This document shows, piece by piece, positions 1 through 9,510 of a stretch of DNA of 44,206 nt (its first letter is position 1; every line of letters starts with the position of its first letter). Both the position numbers and the translations under genes were made by a program. The stretch lies in assembly GCA_034423115.1 (NCBI GenBank), contig DAOUJD010000016.1, positions 1-44,206 of the forward strand, written 5' to 3'. The stretch comes from Bin87 sp034423115 (GTDB taxonomy: Bacteria; Chloroflexota; Dehalococcoidia; Lucifugimonadales; UBA3495). The notes under the pieces are model-generated. The model was not told the origin of the DNA, did no database searches, and was given only the letters and a program-made list of their open reading frames with translations.

Positions 1-300
1 AGGCGGACAGGTTCCCAGGATGAACGGGATGGACGGGATATTTTGATCCGGGAGTGTTGGGATTATGGGCTGGTCTCGGGGGCCCTCAGGCGCCGAAGCG
101 TGTGGTTATTGTCGCCCAGTCGGAATACAATCCAAGCACCGGTATCGACTATATTGAAGACGCGATTGCCCTGGGCGCTGTTCTGGGAATCAGCATGGCA
201 CACTCAGGGCTGTGGTATCCTTTAGCGACGTTCGGGCCGGGACCAGTTGTAATCACGACCGCCCGGCCTGATTTTTTGACTCGCTCGAGGTGGCTCCCAG
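1..300. other. Non-coding left edge with degenerate dispersed repeat
   Basis: No convincing gene. The first ~80 bases carry the rhythm GGATGAACGGGATGGACGGG, a degenerate form of the dispersed repeat seen again near 16404-16470 and 32735-32775. An open frame at 54-317 has no Shine-Dalgarno, overlaps the hydrolase start and shows no recognisable domain, so it was not called. Confidence 0.5.
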
Positions 301-1095
301 ATGGTTTCCCACATTGAACGGATGGTGTCCGTTCGGAATGGAATGTTCAACGTCCAGGTCGCGGAGGGCGGTTCCGGCGACCCGCTGATATACCTCCACG
401 GCGCCGGCGGTTACGTGGGGTGGCCCGATTTCCTGGATCGCCTGGCGCAGGATTACCACGTTTACGCTCCCGCCCACCCGGGCGTGGCCCAATCCACCGG
501 ATTGAACAGCATCGATGACCTCTGGGACCTTGTCCAGTTTTTCGAGGAATTCCTTGACGCGTTGGGCGTTCAGCGTTGTCATCTGGTTGGACATTCCTAT
601 GGCGGTTTTTGCGCCGCCGAGCTGGCCGCCCATCGACCGGACCGCATTTCCCGCCTGGTCCTGGTGAACTCCCTCGGCTTATGGCTGGAAGACAATCCGG
701 TAGCCGACTTTTTCATCCTCACACCCGATGAGCGTCGGCAGATGCTGTGGCACGACCCGGAAAGCGAGCTCGCCCACGCCTACGTCGCACAACCCACTGA
801 CCCGGAAGAGCGCCTGGAATACACGCTGGACCGCATCCAGACTTTGCAGTCCGTAGCCAAGTTCACCTGGCCGATACCGGAGCGCGGCCTGACCAAGCGG
901 GCGCATCGCATCACCATGCCCACCCTCATCGTTTGGGGCGACTCCGACCAGGTCATACCGCCGGAATATGGGGAGGCTTTCCGGGACTTACTCCCCAACG
1001 CAACGCTAACCGTCATCCCGGAGTGTGGACACATCCCCCAAATGGAACGCCCCGACGCATTTTTTGATAGCGTCCTCGGCTTTCTTCACGACTAA
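301..1095 (+). CDS. Alpha/beta-fold hydrolase
   Basis: A 264-residue single-domain alpha/beta hydrolase, probably cytoplasmic because no signal peptide is visible. The oxyanion-hole motif HGAGG lies at about 33-37. The nucleophile elbow GHSYGG gives Ser99, and the rest of the triad is probably Asp216 (WGDSDQVIP) and His244 (CGHIPQMERP). The lid segment (about 130-195) is helical, as in meta-cleavage hydrolases and haloperoxidase-like esterases, so the substrate cannot be named. The ATG at 301 follows a GAGG about 10 nt upstream. Its stop lies inside an exact 19-bp tandem duplication. Fold assignment is secure; the reaction is only a generic hydrolase. Confidence 0.9.
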   Translation: MVSHIERMVSVRNGMFNVQVAEGGSGDPLIYLHGAGGYVGWPDFLDRLAQDYHVYAPAHPGVAQSTGLNSIDDLWDLVQFFEEFLDALGVQRCHLVGHSYGGFCAAELAAHRPDRISRLVLVNSLGLWLEDNPVADFFILTPDERRQMLWHDPESELAHAYVAQPTDPEERLEYTLDRIQTLQSVAKFTWPIPERGLTKRAHRITMPTLIVWGDSDQVIPPEYGEAFRDLLPNATLTVIPECGHIPQMERPDAFFDSVLGFLHD

Positions 1096-1124
1096 GATCA
1101 TTCGCCACGACTAAGATCATTCGC
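1087..1124 (+). repeat. Exact 19-bp tandem duplication at the hydrolase 3' end
   Basis: The unit CACGACTAAGATCATTCGC occurs twice head to tail (1087-1105 and 1106-1124). The first copy contains the last two codons and stop of the hydrolase, so the second is a duplicated gene end. It looks like a recent slippage or duplication event with no effect on the protein. Confidence 0.9.
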
Positions 1125-1190
1125 GCCCACGCCAAAATCTTTGTTGACGCAACCGTCCGCCGACTCGCAAAGTAAGTACGGAGAATCACG

Positions 1191-1718
1191 ATGCCCGTCG
1201 ATCCCAATCTTCAGAACGCCATCAACCGGCACATAAACGCCGAAATTTACTCGTCCTACCTGTACCTGTCCATGTCGACCTATTGCGACTCAATCGATCT
1301 GCCGGGCTTCGCTCATTGGATGCGCATCCAGAGTCAGGAAGAGTACACGCACGCTATGAAATTCGTGGACTATCTCCAGGACCGCGACAGCCGCGTGACC
1401 CTCTTGCCTATTGACCAACCTCCGATCGAGTTCGATTCTGTGGAAGACATCATGCGCCAGACCCTGGCCCATGAGCAGCATGTGTCCAAACTCATTAACG
1501 ATCTCTACGGCGTAGCCGTTCAAGCCAATGATTACGCGTCCCAGATCATGCTTCAGTGGTTCGTGTCGGAGCAGGTCGAAGAGGAAAAAACGGCGCGCGA
1601 CGTGATCGCTGCCCTAGAGATGGTCAAAGGCCGCAGCGACGCCCTGCTCCTGCTGGACCGCGAAATGGGCGCCCGCCCCGCCGCTTCTCCAATCGCTATG
1701 GCCACCGCGCCAGCTTAG
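1191..1718 (+). CDS. ftnA: Non-haem ferritin
   Basis: A 175-residue bacterial ferritin of the FtnA type, which stores iron as ferric mineral in a 24-subunit cage. The ferroxidase-centre residues can be read one position shifted from E. coli FtnA: Glu18 (INAEIYSSYLYLSMS), Glu51 and His54 (QSQEEYTHAMKF), Glu95 (LAHEQH), then Glu127-Gln128 and Glu130-Glu131 (SEQVEEEKT). The last ~20 residues are an Ala/Pro-rich tail beyond the usual core. The ATG at 1191 follows a GGAG. It sits one gene from a DinB-like protein and about 1.4 kb from the suf operon, consistent with an iron-handling neighbourhood, though no Fur box was recognised. Confidence 0.93.
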   Translation: MPVDPNLQNAINRHINAEIYSSYLYLSMSTYCDSIDLPGFAHWMRIQSQEEYTHAMKFVDYLQDRDSRVTLLPIDQPPIEFDSVEDIMRQTLAHEQHVSKLINDLYGVAVQANDYASQIMLQWFVSEQVEEEKTARDVIAALEMVKGRSDALLLLDREMGARPAASPIAMATAPA

Positions 1719-1769
1719 GCGGAACCCACTGCTCAACTTCCAGACCCAACCGCACGGAGACCAAGCATC

Positions 1770-2270
1770 GTGACGCTGAACGAATTTATCACCGACGCTT
1801 TGGAAAAAGAAAACGGCTTTCTGATTGATGCGTTGGATGGCCTCACTGCGGACGAGATGTCATGGCAACCCGCTCCGGATGCCAACTCAATCGGTTGGAT
1901 CCTCTGGCACATGGTTCGTGTTGAGGACATGTGGATCCAGTTCTTTGCGCAGTTCCAAACCGAATTGTGGGAGGCCGAGGGGTGGCACGAAAAATTTGGG
2001 CTGCCCACGAGGGACAACGGCTTCGGCCACACAACCGAACAAGTTAACAACTTCCCCCGTGTCGATCTCGAGCAGTTCCTCCAATACCGCGCTGCCGTCC
2101 GCGCAAGCACGTTGGTCTACCTCGATACCTTGAGCCCCGACGACATGGAAACCGTCCCCCGTGAACGTCGCCCCGAAATGTCCCTCGGAGCCATGTTCCG
2201 CCAGATCATCGGCGAAATGTACCAACACGTCGGACACATCGCCTACCTCCGTGGCCTCCAGGGCAAGTGA
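1770..2270 (+). CDS. DinB-like (YfiT/DUF664-type) four-helix protein
   Basis: A 166-residue member of the DinB/YfiT superfamily, four-helix-bundle proteins that usually bind one divalent metal and in some branches act as thiol-dependent transferases. Visible hallmarks are WILWHMVRVEDMW (His47) near the first helices and EMYQHVGHIAYLRGL (His153, His156) near the C-terminus, matching the metal-binding positions of the family. The start is GTG at 1770; an upstream purine run is weak. The stop overlaps the GTG start of the next gene (GTGA), so the two are probably translated together. A second DinB-like gene lies at 32214-32696. Substrate unknown. Confidence 0.82.
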   Translation: MTLNEFITDALEKENGFLIDALDGLTADEMSWQPAPDANSIGWILWHMVRVEDMWIQFFAQFQTELWEAEGWHEKFGLPTRDNGFGHTTEQVNNFPRVDLEQFLQYRAAVRASTLVYLDTLSPDDMETVPRERRPEMSLGAMFRQIIGEMYQHVGHIAYLRGLQGK

Positions 2271-3145
2271 GGCCATCCCAGTCGCCGAACAATTTCGGAC
2301 GGCATATCGCCTTGATCCTGTCCTTGGTGATCAGCGGCATACTTGCAGCCATAGCGTGCTTCACCCCGCCCAACGGAGAACCGCCTGAACCCGAACCGCC
2401 CCGCGGCGAAGCTTCCAGGATCATGGAGGTGACGGTCGGACCCGCTCGAAAGGAATGCTACGGGCCGTCCCGCAGGATGTGTCTGATCGTCGATGGCTCA
2501 TTCTTCTATGAAGAAATAAGGGGATTCACCCACGAACCCGGGTACGAATACCGGCTTCGAATAAGACGTTTCGACGCCTTTCCCGGTCAGGACGAGCCTC
2601 CCCAGGATGCCGGTCGCTACGGCTACAGGTTGTTGGAGGTTATCTCCAAAACCAAAGTTTCCGGAAAAGTAGTGGAGGCCGACGTCGCTCCCGCGCGAAT
2701 CAACTGCCCCAGATCGGATCGGACCTGTCTGTTACTCAACGGAAAGCCGTTCAGGCGAACAATATCCGGCTTTGACTACGAGGCCGGCTACGACTACCGC
2801 ATCCGCTACGAGCGCTTTGACGACGGTTCCAACCGGCTGCTAGAGGTGATCACCAAGACGCTAGCCGAAAGCTCCGTCGAAGAAATAACCGTGGGTCCGT
2901 GGCGCGTGCAGTGTTATGAGAACGCGCCCATCACTGCGGCTTGCATCGTCGTAAACGATGAACCGTTTTATGGACAGATCGAAGATTTTCCTCGCGCCCA
3001 CGGCTACAAATATCGCCTGCGGGTTGAGAAGTACGACCTGATGCCTGGTGTCTCCGAGCCGCCGGCTGAAACTTCCAAATTCGGCTATCGCTTGCTGAAG
3101 ATTCTCTCCAAGGAGCAGGCATCCCATCCGCCCGTAGCCAATTGA
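2267..3145 (+). CDS. Probable lipoprotein with three DUF4377-like repeats
   Basis: A 292-residue exported protein. Residues 13-30 form a hydrophobic signal ending at Cys31 (LAAIAC), a slightly weak lipobox, followed by a Pro/Glu-rich linker. Three repeats of about 75-80 residues follow (roughly 52-130, 135-205, 209-282). Each runs from a VxPxRxxC strand, through a second Cys before a hydrophobic strand, then GFxxExGYxYRLRIRR, to a closing (R)LLEVISKT. This pattern resembles DUF4377, usually found singly in lipoproteins beside META/HslJ domains. Paired Cys in each repeat suggest disulphides outside the membrane. It is coupled to the DinB-like gene by a GTGA overlap and converges on the suf operon. 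Function unknown. Confidence 0.75.
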   Translation: MRPSQSPNNFGRHIALILSLVISGILAAIACFTPPNGEPPEPEPPRGEASRIMEVTVGPARKECYGPSRRMCLIVDGSFFYEEIRGFTHEPGYEYRLRIRRFDAFPGQDEPPQDAGRYGYRLLEVISKTKVSGKVVEADVAPARINCPRSDRTCLLLNGKPFRRTISGFDYEAGYDYRIRYERFDDGSNRLLEVITKTLAESSVEEITVGPWRVQCYENAPITAACIVVNDEPFYGQIEDFPRAHGYKYRLRVEKYDLMPGVSEPPAETSKFGYRLLKILSKEQASHPPVAN

Positions 3146-3155
3146 GGCCACCCGT

Positions 3156-3614
3156 TCACCGGGAGTTGAGTCGTTTCAGTCCTTCTTCCAGCGCGACCCA
3201 GGGCAACAGCGCGCACTTGACCCGCACCGGGTATTGGCGCACCACCTCCAACGCTCCAAGCTCTCCCAGCTCCTCCAGGGCCACCGGCGGCAGGGGCTTA
3301 CCCTGCATAAGGTCCCTGAACAACTGAGATAGGTCTCTTGCCTCATCCACTGTCCGACCGTAAACGCCGTCGGCCAACAACGATGCGGACGCCTGGATGA
3401 TGCTGCAACCCTCGGCGACCGCGCTGACTCCAGAGATTATCTTTCCGTTGCCACCCAACCGTAATTGCAAATTCGCCCGGTCGCCGCAGAACGGGTTGAA
3501 CTCCTCGGCTTGTGCATCGGGCTGGTCCAGCGTTTTCCGGTGCCTGGGGCTCCGGTAGTGGTCCATTATGACGTCCCCGTACAGGGCATCCGGGTTGTCG
3601 GGCAACTGGGCCAT
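3156..3614 (-). CDS. sufU: Second IscU-like Fe-S scaffold / SufU paralogue
   Basis: A 152-residue SufU/IscU-family protein, last gene of the suf operon. The three cluster or zinc ligand cysteines and the aspartate are all present: Cys43 and Asp45 (NPFCGDR), Cys70 (AEGCSII), Cys134 (RVKCALLPW). It is clearly diverged from the upstream SufU copy but keeps its SufU-type insertion before the last Cys. I chose the ATG at 3614; an open frame continues upstream but would overlap the previous gene and lacks family similarity there. The 44-nt gap to the upstream copy makes cotranscription likely. Whether it transfers sulphur from SufS, carries clusters or partners the first copy cannot be read from sequence. 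Confidence 0.88.
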   Translation of the reverse strand: MAQLPDNPDALYGDVIMDHYRSPRHRKTLDQPDAQAEEFNPFCGDRANLQLRLGGNGKIISGVSAVAEGCSIIQASASLLADGVYGRTVDEARDLSQLFRDLMQGKPLPPVALEELGELGALEVVRQYPVRVKCALLPWVALEEGLKRLNSR

Positions 3615-3658
3615 GTCGATTCGCCGGTGTTTCCGAGACAACCGGCCGGCGCGGCGAT

Positions 3659-4108
3659 CTACTCGGTCGTAGCGACCGCCTGTCCGTCCATCGCAGCTTT
3701 TAGGGTATGCCAGGGTAGAACGGCACATTTGATCCGCGTTGGATACGCAATGACGCCGGCAAGCATCTCCAGATCACCCAGCAGGTCGACATCCAACTCG
3801 GCGTCCGGTTCGGTGAGCATCTTGTGAAACTCGTCGAATATCGCAATCGCTTCTTCGGGTGTTGCGCCCTTAACGGCCTGGGTCAACAGCGATGCCGAAG
3901 CCCGGCTGATCGCACAGCCATGCCCTTGGAACCCTACGTCGTCCACCTTTTCGCAACACAGCTTCAATTGCAACGAGATCTGGTCGCCGCACAGTGGATT
4001 GAATCCATCTGCTTGATGGGTCGCATCTTCCAGAGTTCGGAAGTTGCGAGGTCGCCGGTTGTGTTCCAACAATATTTCCTGGTAAAGGTCGCTCAGGTCG
4101 GAAACCAT
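3659..4108 (-). CDS. sufU: SufU, SufS-partner sulphur acceptor/scaffold
   Basis: A 149-residue canonical SufU. Cys40 and Asp42 (NPLCGDQ), Cys65 (GHGCAIS) and Cys128 (RIKCAVLPW) correspond almost position for position to the zinc-binding residues of Bacillus subtilis SufU, where the zinc-bound protein accepts persulphide sulphur from SufS. The ATG overlaps the sufS stop by one base (TGATG), typical of tight coupling between enzyme and acceptor. A diverged second copy follows directly downstream. Confidence 0.94.
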   Translation of the reverse strand: MVSDLSDLYQEILLEHNRRPRNFRTLEDATHQADGFNPLCGDQISLQLKLCCEKVDDVGFQGHGCAISRASASLLTQAVKGATPEEAIAIFDEFHKMLTEPDAELDVDLLGDLEMLAGVIAYPTRIKCAVLPWHTLKAAMDGQAVATTE

Positions 4109-5385
4109 CAGCCGAACACCTCGATTACCCTGTCGATCGCCTTGACCAGCGCGTCGATATCATCCGTCGTATTGTAGAACGCCAACGATGCTCGCACGGT
4201 GGCGGGTATGCCGTAACGCGCCATCACAGGTTGTGCGCAATGGTGGCCGGTTCGGACGGCGATGCCTTCTGAGTCCAGAATCGTACCGATGTCATGCGGA
4301 TGTGCTGTCTCCATATAGAAAGACAGGATACCGCCTTTGTCCTGGGCCATACCGATCATACGGACGCCTTCGATACCCTCCAGTCGTTCCTCGCCGTACT
4401 TGAGCAAAGCGTGCTCGTAAGCGGCAATCCGGTCCATCCCTATCGATTCGAGGTATTCTATTGCGGCTCCCAATCCGATGGCACCGGCGATGTCCGGCGT
4501 GCCAGCCTCAAACTTGTGAGGCAACGTGTTGTAGATGGTTTCCTCGAACGTCACCGACCGGATCATCTCTCCGCCCGATTGGTAAGGCGGCATATCGTTC
4601 AGGAGTTCCGCGCGTCCCCATAGGGCACCTATTCCGGTCGGCCCATACAGTTTGTGCCCCGAGAAAGCGAGGAAATCCGCATCCAAAGCTTGCACATCGA
4701 CGGGCATGTGCGGTATCGATTGCGCCGCGTCCACCATGACCGGAATGCCCCGCGCATGGGCGAGTTCGACGATGGATGCGATTGGGTTGACAGTGCCCAA
4801 CGCATTAGATTGATGCACCACCGACACCATCCGCGTCCGGTCGTTGAGCATGGCCTCATATTCGTCCATTAGGAGTTCGCCATCGTCGTTGAACGGGACG
4901 ACTTGCAGCTTGATGCCGATCTCCTTCCTCAATATCTGCCAGGGAACGATGTTCGAGTGGTGTTCCATCCCCGTGATGATCACCTCGTCACCGGGGTTGA
5001 AGTATTTGCGACCGTAGCTGCTGGCTACCAGGTTCAGGCCCTCGGTAGTGCCACGGACGTAGATCACCTCATCCGCTGACGGAGCATTGATGAATCTACG
5101 TATCGCCTCGCGCGCCACCTCATAGTCGTCAGTGGCTCGTTGGCTGAGGGTGTGCACGCCGCGGTGAACGTTGGCATTGTTCTGGAGGTAATAGTTGCTG
5201 ATGGCGTCAATGACGGCTCGCGGTTTCTGAGTCGTGGCAGCGTTGTCGAGATACACCAACGGCTTCCCGTTGATCTCCTGGTCCAGGATGGGAAAATCCG
5301 CGCGCAAGCGAATCGGATCAATAACCGACAGGCCGTCGTTCGAAACGACCATCTCGCGTCCGGGGCCATTGGATGAGGTGGACAT
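4108..5385 (-). CDS. sufS: SufS group II cysteine desulphurase
   Basis: A 425-residue PLP-dependent cysteine desulphurase that takes sulphur from cysteine as an enzyme persulphide for Fe-S assembly. The PLP Schiff-base lysine is Lys245 in FSGHKLYGPTG and the persulphide-carrying cysteine is Cys383 in RTGHHCAQP. The short loop around it is the group II (SufS) form that needs a SufU- or SufE-type partner. HHSNIVPW near 142-149 is also characteristic. The first ~22 residues are an extra N-terminal tail. Start and upstream sufD stop share one base (TAATG), so sufD, sufS and sufU are translationally linked. Confidence 0.96.
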   Translation of the reverse strand: MSTSSNGPGREMVVSNDGLSVIDPIRLRADFPILDQEINGKPLVYLDNAATTQKPRAVIDAISNYYLQNNANVHRGVHTLSQRATDDYEVAREAIRRFINAPSADEVIYVRGTTEGLNLVASSYGRKYFNPGDEVIITGMEHHSNIVPWQILRKEIGIKLQVVPFNDDGELLMDEYEAMLNDRTRMVSVVHQSNALGTVNPIASIVELAHARGIPVMVDAAQSIPHMPVDVQALDADFLAFSGHKLYGPTGIGALWGRAELLNDMPPYQSGGEMIRSVTFEETIYNTLPHKFEAGTPDIAGAIGLGAAIEYLESIGMDRIAAYEHALLKYGEERLEGIEGVRMIGMAQDKGGILSFYMETAHPHDIGTILDSEGIAVRTGHHCAQPVMARYGIPATVRASLAFYNTTDDIDALVKAIDRVIEVFG

Positions 5386-6758
5386 TACCGACCTCCAATG
5401 GACAGCGTCAACTCAGCGTCCGGTATCGCATTCTGGAACCGCACATCCAAGTACTCCCGCAACGGTTCCAGTTCCACCGTGTCGATTATCTCGCTCGCGA
5501 ATGCGTGGATCAGGATCCGACTCGTGGTGGCCAAGTCCAACCCTCGGCTGCGCATGTAAAAGACCGTGTCCTCGTCGATGTGCCCTGCCGTGGCGCCGTG
5601 GCCGCATTTTACGTCATCGGCGTAGATGAGGAGGCTGGGTTTGCTGTCCACCTCCGCTTCGGCCGACAGCAGCAGATTCTTGTCCGTCTGCTGAGCATCG
5701 GTTTTTTGCGCGTCCTTGCGAACCGTTACGTTGCCACCGAATACCGCCCTCGAACTGCCGTCGAGGATGCCTTTATAAAAGAGACGGCTGATGCCGTTCG
5801 GCTCGGCGTGGTCGATGTTGATGTAGTTGTCGATGTGCTGGTCGCCCTTGGTCAGGTACAGACCGTTTAGAACACACTCTGCACCCGTCCCTCCCAGTCG
5901 GACGCCGAAGTCGTTCCTACCCAACGCCGCGCCGTCGGCTATCGACACCGAGGAAAAACGTGAGTCCTTGTCCTGTTCCACCCTGCTGATGCCCACATGG
6001 TAACCATCCCTGCCCTCGAATAGCAGTCGATAGTGCTCCACGTTCGCGCCTTCTCGCACGTAGGCTTCCATCACCGAGTTGGTCAGGTAGCGCACATCGT
6101 CGGGGCCGACAAACGTTTCGATCACGGTTACTTGCGAGTTCGGTTCCGCGTTAATCAGCGTCCTCGGGTGAGTCGCACGCGGTTGAGCGCGATCTGTCGT
6201 CAGGTACACAATATGGACCACGCCTGCATGCTGGCCTTTGGCTACGGAGACAACCATCCCGTCGCCAAGGAAGGAGGTATTCAACGCGGCGAATCCTTCA
6301 TCTTCAACGTCCGCCAGGTTCCCCAGCAGCGACTCACCAAAATCGGTATCGGTTTGGATCGCTTCCGGCAGGGAGGCGACCACGATGCCGCCGCCGTTAG
6401 AATCCGCGGCAGTTCCATTGGACAGGTTGGGAGCAAACACTCCATCCACCACGACCAGGGTCCGCCATTCATTCTGCCAAGGCACGGTTTCCCGCAGCAG
6501 TTCGGCGGCGATGCCGGATCCATCGGGCTGCAAGTCCGGCGCAAATCCAAACGCCTCTCTGGCGATAGGAGCCACGTTCGTGTACTTCCAGGGTTCATTC
6601 CCTCGGCGCGCCGTGGGCAAGCCAAGTTTTTGGAAAGCCTCCCACCCGCGCTGACGAGCATCTCTCACGAACAGGGCGGTGTCATGGCTCTGAGCCGCAA
6701 AAGCGTCGGCGTAGTGTGGGTAGGCGTCGGCAACAGTTGTCATGGTGATTGTAGTCAC
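5385..6758 (-). CDS. sufD: SufD, Fe-S scaffold complex subunit
   Basis: A 457-residue SufD, partner of SufB in the SufBC2D scaffold on which Fe-S clusters are built. The N-terminal helical part contains RRGNEPWKYTNV (51-62) as in SufD proteins. The beta-helix core follows, and the C-terminal signature KCGHGATAGHIDED carries Cys385 and His387, the His being the position implicated in the SufB-SufD interface in E. coli. A second Met at residue 6 is an alternative start. There is a 54-nt gap from the small upstream ORF at 6812-6964 and a one-base overlap with sufS. Confidence 0.95.
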   Translation of the reverse strand: MTTITMTTVADAYPHYADAFAAQSHDTALFVRDARQRGWEAFQKLGLPTARRGNEPWKYTNVAPIAREAFGFAPDLQPDGSGIAAELLRETVPWQNEWRTLVVVDGVFAPNLSNGTAADSNGGGIVVASLPEAIQTDTDFGESLLGNLADVEDEGFAALNTSFLGDGMVVSVAKGQHAGVVHIVYLTTDRAQPRATHPRTLINAEPNSQVTVIETFVGPDDVRYLTNSVMEAYVREGANVEHYRLLFEGRDGYHVGISRVEQDKDSRFSSVSIADGAALGRNDFGVRLGGTGAECVLNGLYLTKGDQHIDNYINIDHAEPNGISRLFYKGILDGSSRAVFGGNVTVRKDAQKTDAQQTDKNLLLSAEAEVDSKPSLLIYADDVKCGHGATAGHIDEDTVFYMRSRGLDLATTSRILIHAFASEIIDTVELEPLREYLDVRFQNAIPDAELTLSIGGR

Positions 6759-6811
6759 TGAATCTGTTTGGCGATTGGGTGGATCAGGGTTCGAATGAAT
6801 CGAGCGGCGGA

Positions 6812-6964
6812 TCAGGATGCCTTTTTATATTGTTCAAGCTCGCCTACAAGCCGCCCCGTTATGTCATCTGACGGTGAGTATGCGCTCACGTTCGCTGGGG
6901 GGTGCAGTGCCGCCGCAAGAAGGGCAGCGGCATCATCGATAGCGGGGCGAAACAGACTGGTCAA
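6812..6964 (-). CDS. Candidate 50-residue protein between sufC and sufD
   Basis: The sufC-sufD gap of about 230 nt is unusually long for this otherwise overlapping operon. It contains a 50-codon frame starting at TTG 27 nt after the sufC stop and ending 53 nt before sufD. The predicted product begins MTSLFRPAIDDAA, has an Ala/Leu-rich helical first half and ends in an acidic-then-basic amphipathic stretch (RLVGELEQYKKAS). A GAGG lies somewhat far upstream (about 16 nt). Strand, position and helix-like composition favour a real small gene, but the unusual start and short length leave room for chance. No homologue is recognised. Confidence 0.4.
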   Translation of the reverse strand: MTSLFRPAIDDAAALLAAALHPPANVSAYSPSDDITGRLVGELEQYKKAS

Positions 6965-6990
6965 TCGGCTGGTCCCAAGGCCCCTCGGCG

Positions 6991-7800
6991 TTATTCGGAA
7001 TCGGCGCCCGCTTCATCTCGGACCCAATCGTAGCCCTGCGCCTCCAATTGTTCGGCCAGTTCAGGACCGCCACTCCGAACGATCCGTCCGTCTACGAGCA
7101 CGTGGACGCGATCGGGCATAATGTAATTCAAAATGCGCTGGTAGTGCGTTACGACGACCGTGGCGTTGTCCGGCCGGCGTAGGCGATTCACACCGTCGGC
7201 CACGATCCGAAGGGCGTCGATGTCCAGTCCTGAATCGGTTTCGTCAAGCAGCGAGAGCGTTGGCTCCAACAGCGCCATCTGCAAAACTTCGTTCCGCTTT
7301 TTCTCGCCTCCGGAGAATCCCTCATTCACGGACCGACGGACCAATTCCGGGTCTATCTCCACCTCCGCTACCTTCTGCCGCAGCAATCGGTCGAACTCGC
7401 GGGCTCCCATTTCCTCTTCGCCCAAGTGGATTTGCTTGGCGTCCACGGCGGCTTTCAGAAATTGCCACGCACGCACTCCCGGCAACTCCACCGGATATTG
7501 GAAAGCCAGGAACACTCCCTCGCGAGCCCGGTCTTCCGGTTCCATGGCTAGCAGGTCCATCCCTTTGTAAACCGCCTGTCCGCAGGTCACGGAGTATTCG
7601 GGCCGGCCGGCCAACGTGTTGGCAAGCGTGCTCTTGCCCGAACCGTTCGGTCCCATGATGGCATGCACTTCACCGGCGCGAACCGTCAGGTCGACGCCGC
7701 GCAGGATCTCCTGCTCATCAATGGACACGTGCAGGTCACTCACTTCGAGGATGGGGGCATTGTGATCGTGATTGGTCGTCATCTGTGTGCCTTGGGTCAC
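6991..7800 (-). CDS. sufC: SufC, ATPase of the Fe-S scaffold complex
   Basis: A 269-residue ABC-type ATPase that drives rearrangement of SufBC2D during cluster assembly; it is soluble, not a transporter. Walker A GPNGSGKS is at 50-57, ABC signature SGGEKKR at 163-169, Walker B plus the SufC-typical DETDSGLDIDAL at about 186-197, and the switch His at 219. The call uses the ATG at 7800; an ATG six codons later (7782) would give the more usual N-terminus. The 33-nt gap to sufB fits one transcript. Confidence 0.96.
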   Translation of the reverse strand: MTQGTQMTTNHDHNAPILEVSDLHVSIDEQEILRGVDLTVRAGEVHAIMGPNGSGKSTLANTLAGRPEYSVTCGQAVYKGMDLLAMEPEDRAREGVFLAFQYPVELPGVRAWQFLKAAVDAKQIHLGEEEMGAREFDRLLRQKVAEVEIDPELVRRSVNEGFSGGEKKRNEVLQMALLEPTLSLLDETDSGLDIDALRIVADGVNRLRRPDNATVVVTHYQRILNYIMPDRVHVLVDGRIVRSGGPELAEQLEAQGYDWVRDEAGADSE

Positions 7801-7833
7801 CGTTTGGATGAGAGTTCTAATATGGAAACCGAT

Positions 7834-9306
<1,473 letters not shown>

Positions 9307-9367
9307 CGACCGAGCATCCTCCCTACCGGCGTTTCAGCGGCGTCGCCGGAGATGGTTTGTAATTCCC

Positions 9368-9380
9368 GACCCAAAGGGTC
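9368..9380. promoter_or_regulatory. Perfect palindrome at the predicted suf transcription start
   Basis: GACCCAAAGGGTC is a perfect 5+3+5 inverted repeat just downstream of the suf -10 box, at roughly +1 to +13. An operator here would block initiation or clearance. It does not resemble a Fur box. Operator function is inferred from position only. Confidence 0.4.
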
Positions 9381-9387
9381 AACAATC

Positions 9388-9416
9388 ATCGTAGACCAGC
9401 GACACCTTCCTGTCAA
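9388..9416 (-). promoter_or_regulatory. Sigma70-type promoter of the suf operon
   Basis: On the minus strand, TTGACA (9411-9416) and TACGAT (9388-9393) are separated by exactly 17 nt. Initiation would be near 9381, giving a leader of about 75 nt before sufB. This is the best consensus promoter in the window. Confidence 0.75.
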
Positions 9417-9510
9417 CGGGAGCGTTGGCTAGGTAGCGTGGTACACTTATTCCATAACTTGGCTGCATCGATACGATTTCGCCACCATACAAAATCCAAG
9501 GAGATACCAA

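Noticed and set aside
54..317. 87-codon frame near the left edge
   Set aside because: No ribosome binding site, overlaps the hydrolase start, and no domain is seen.
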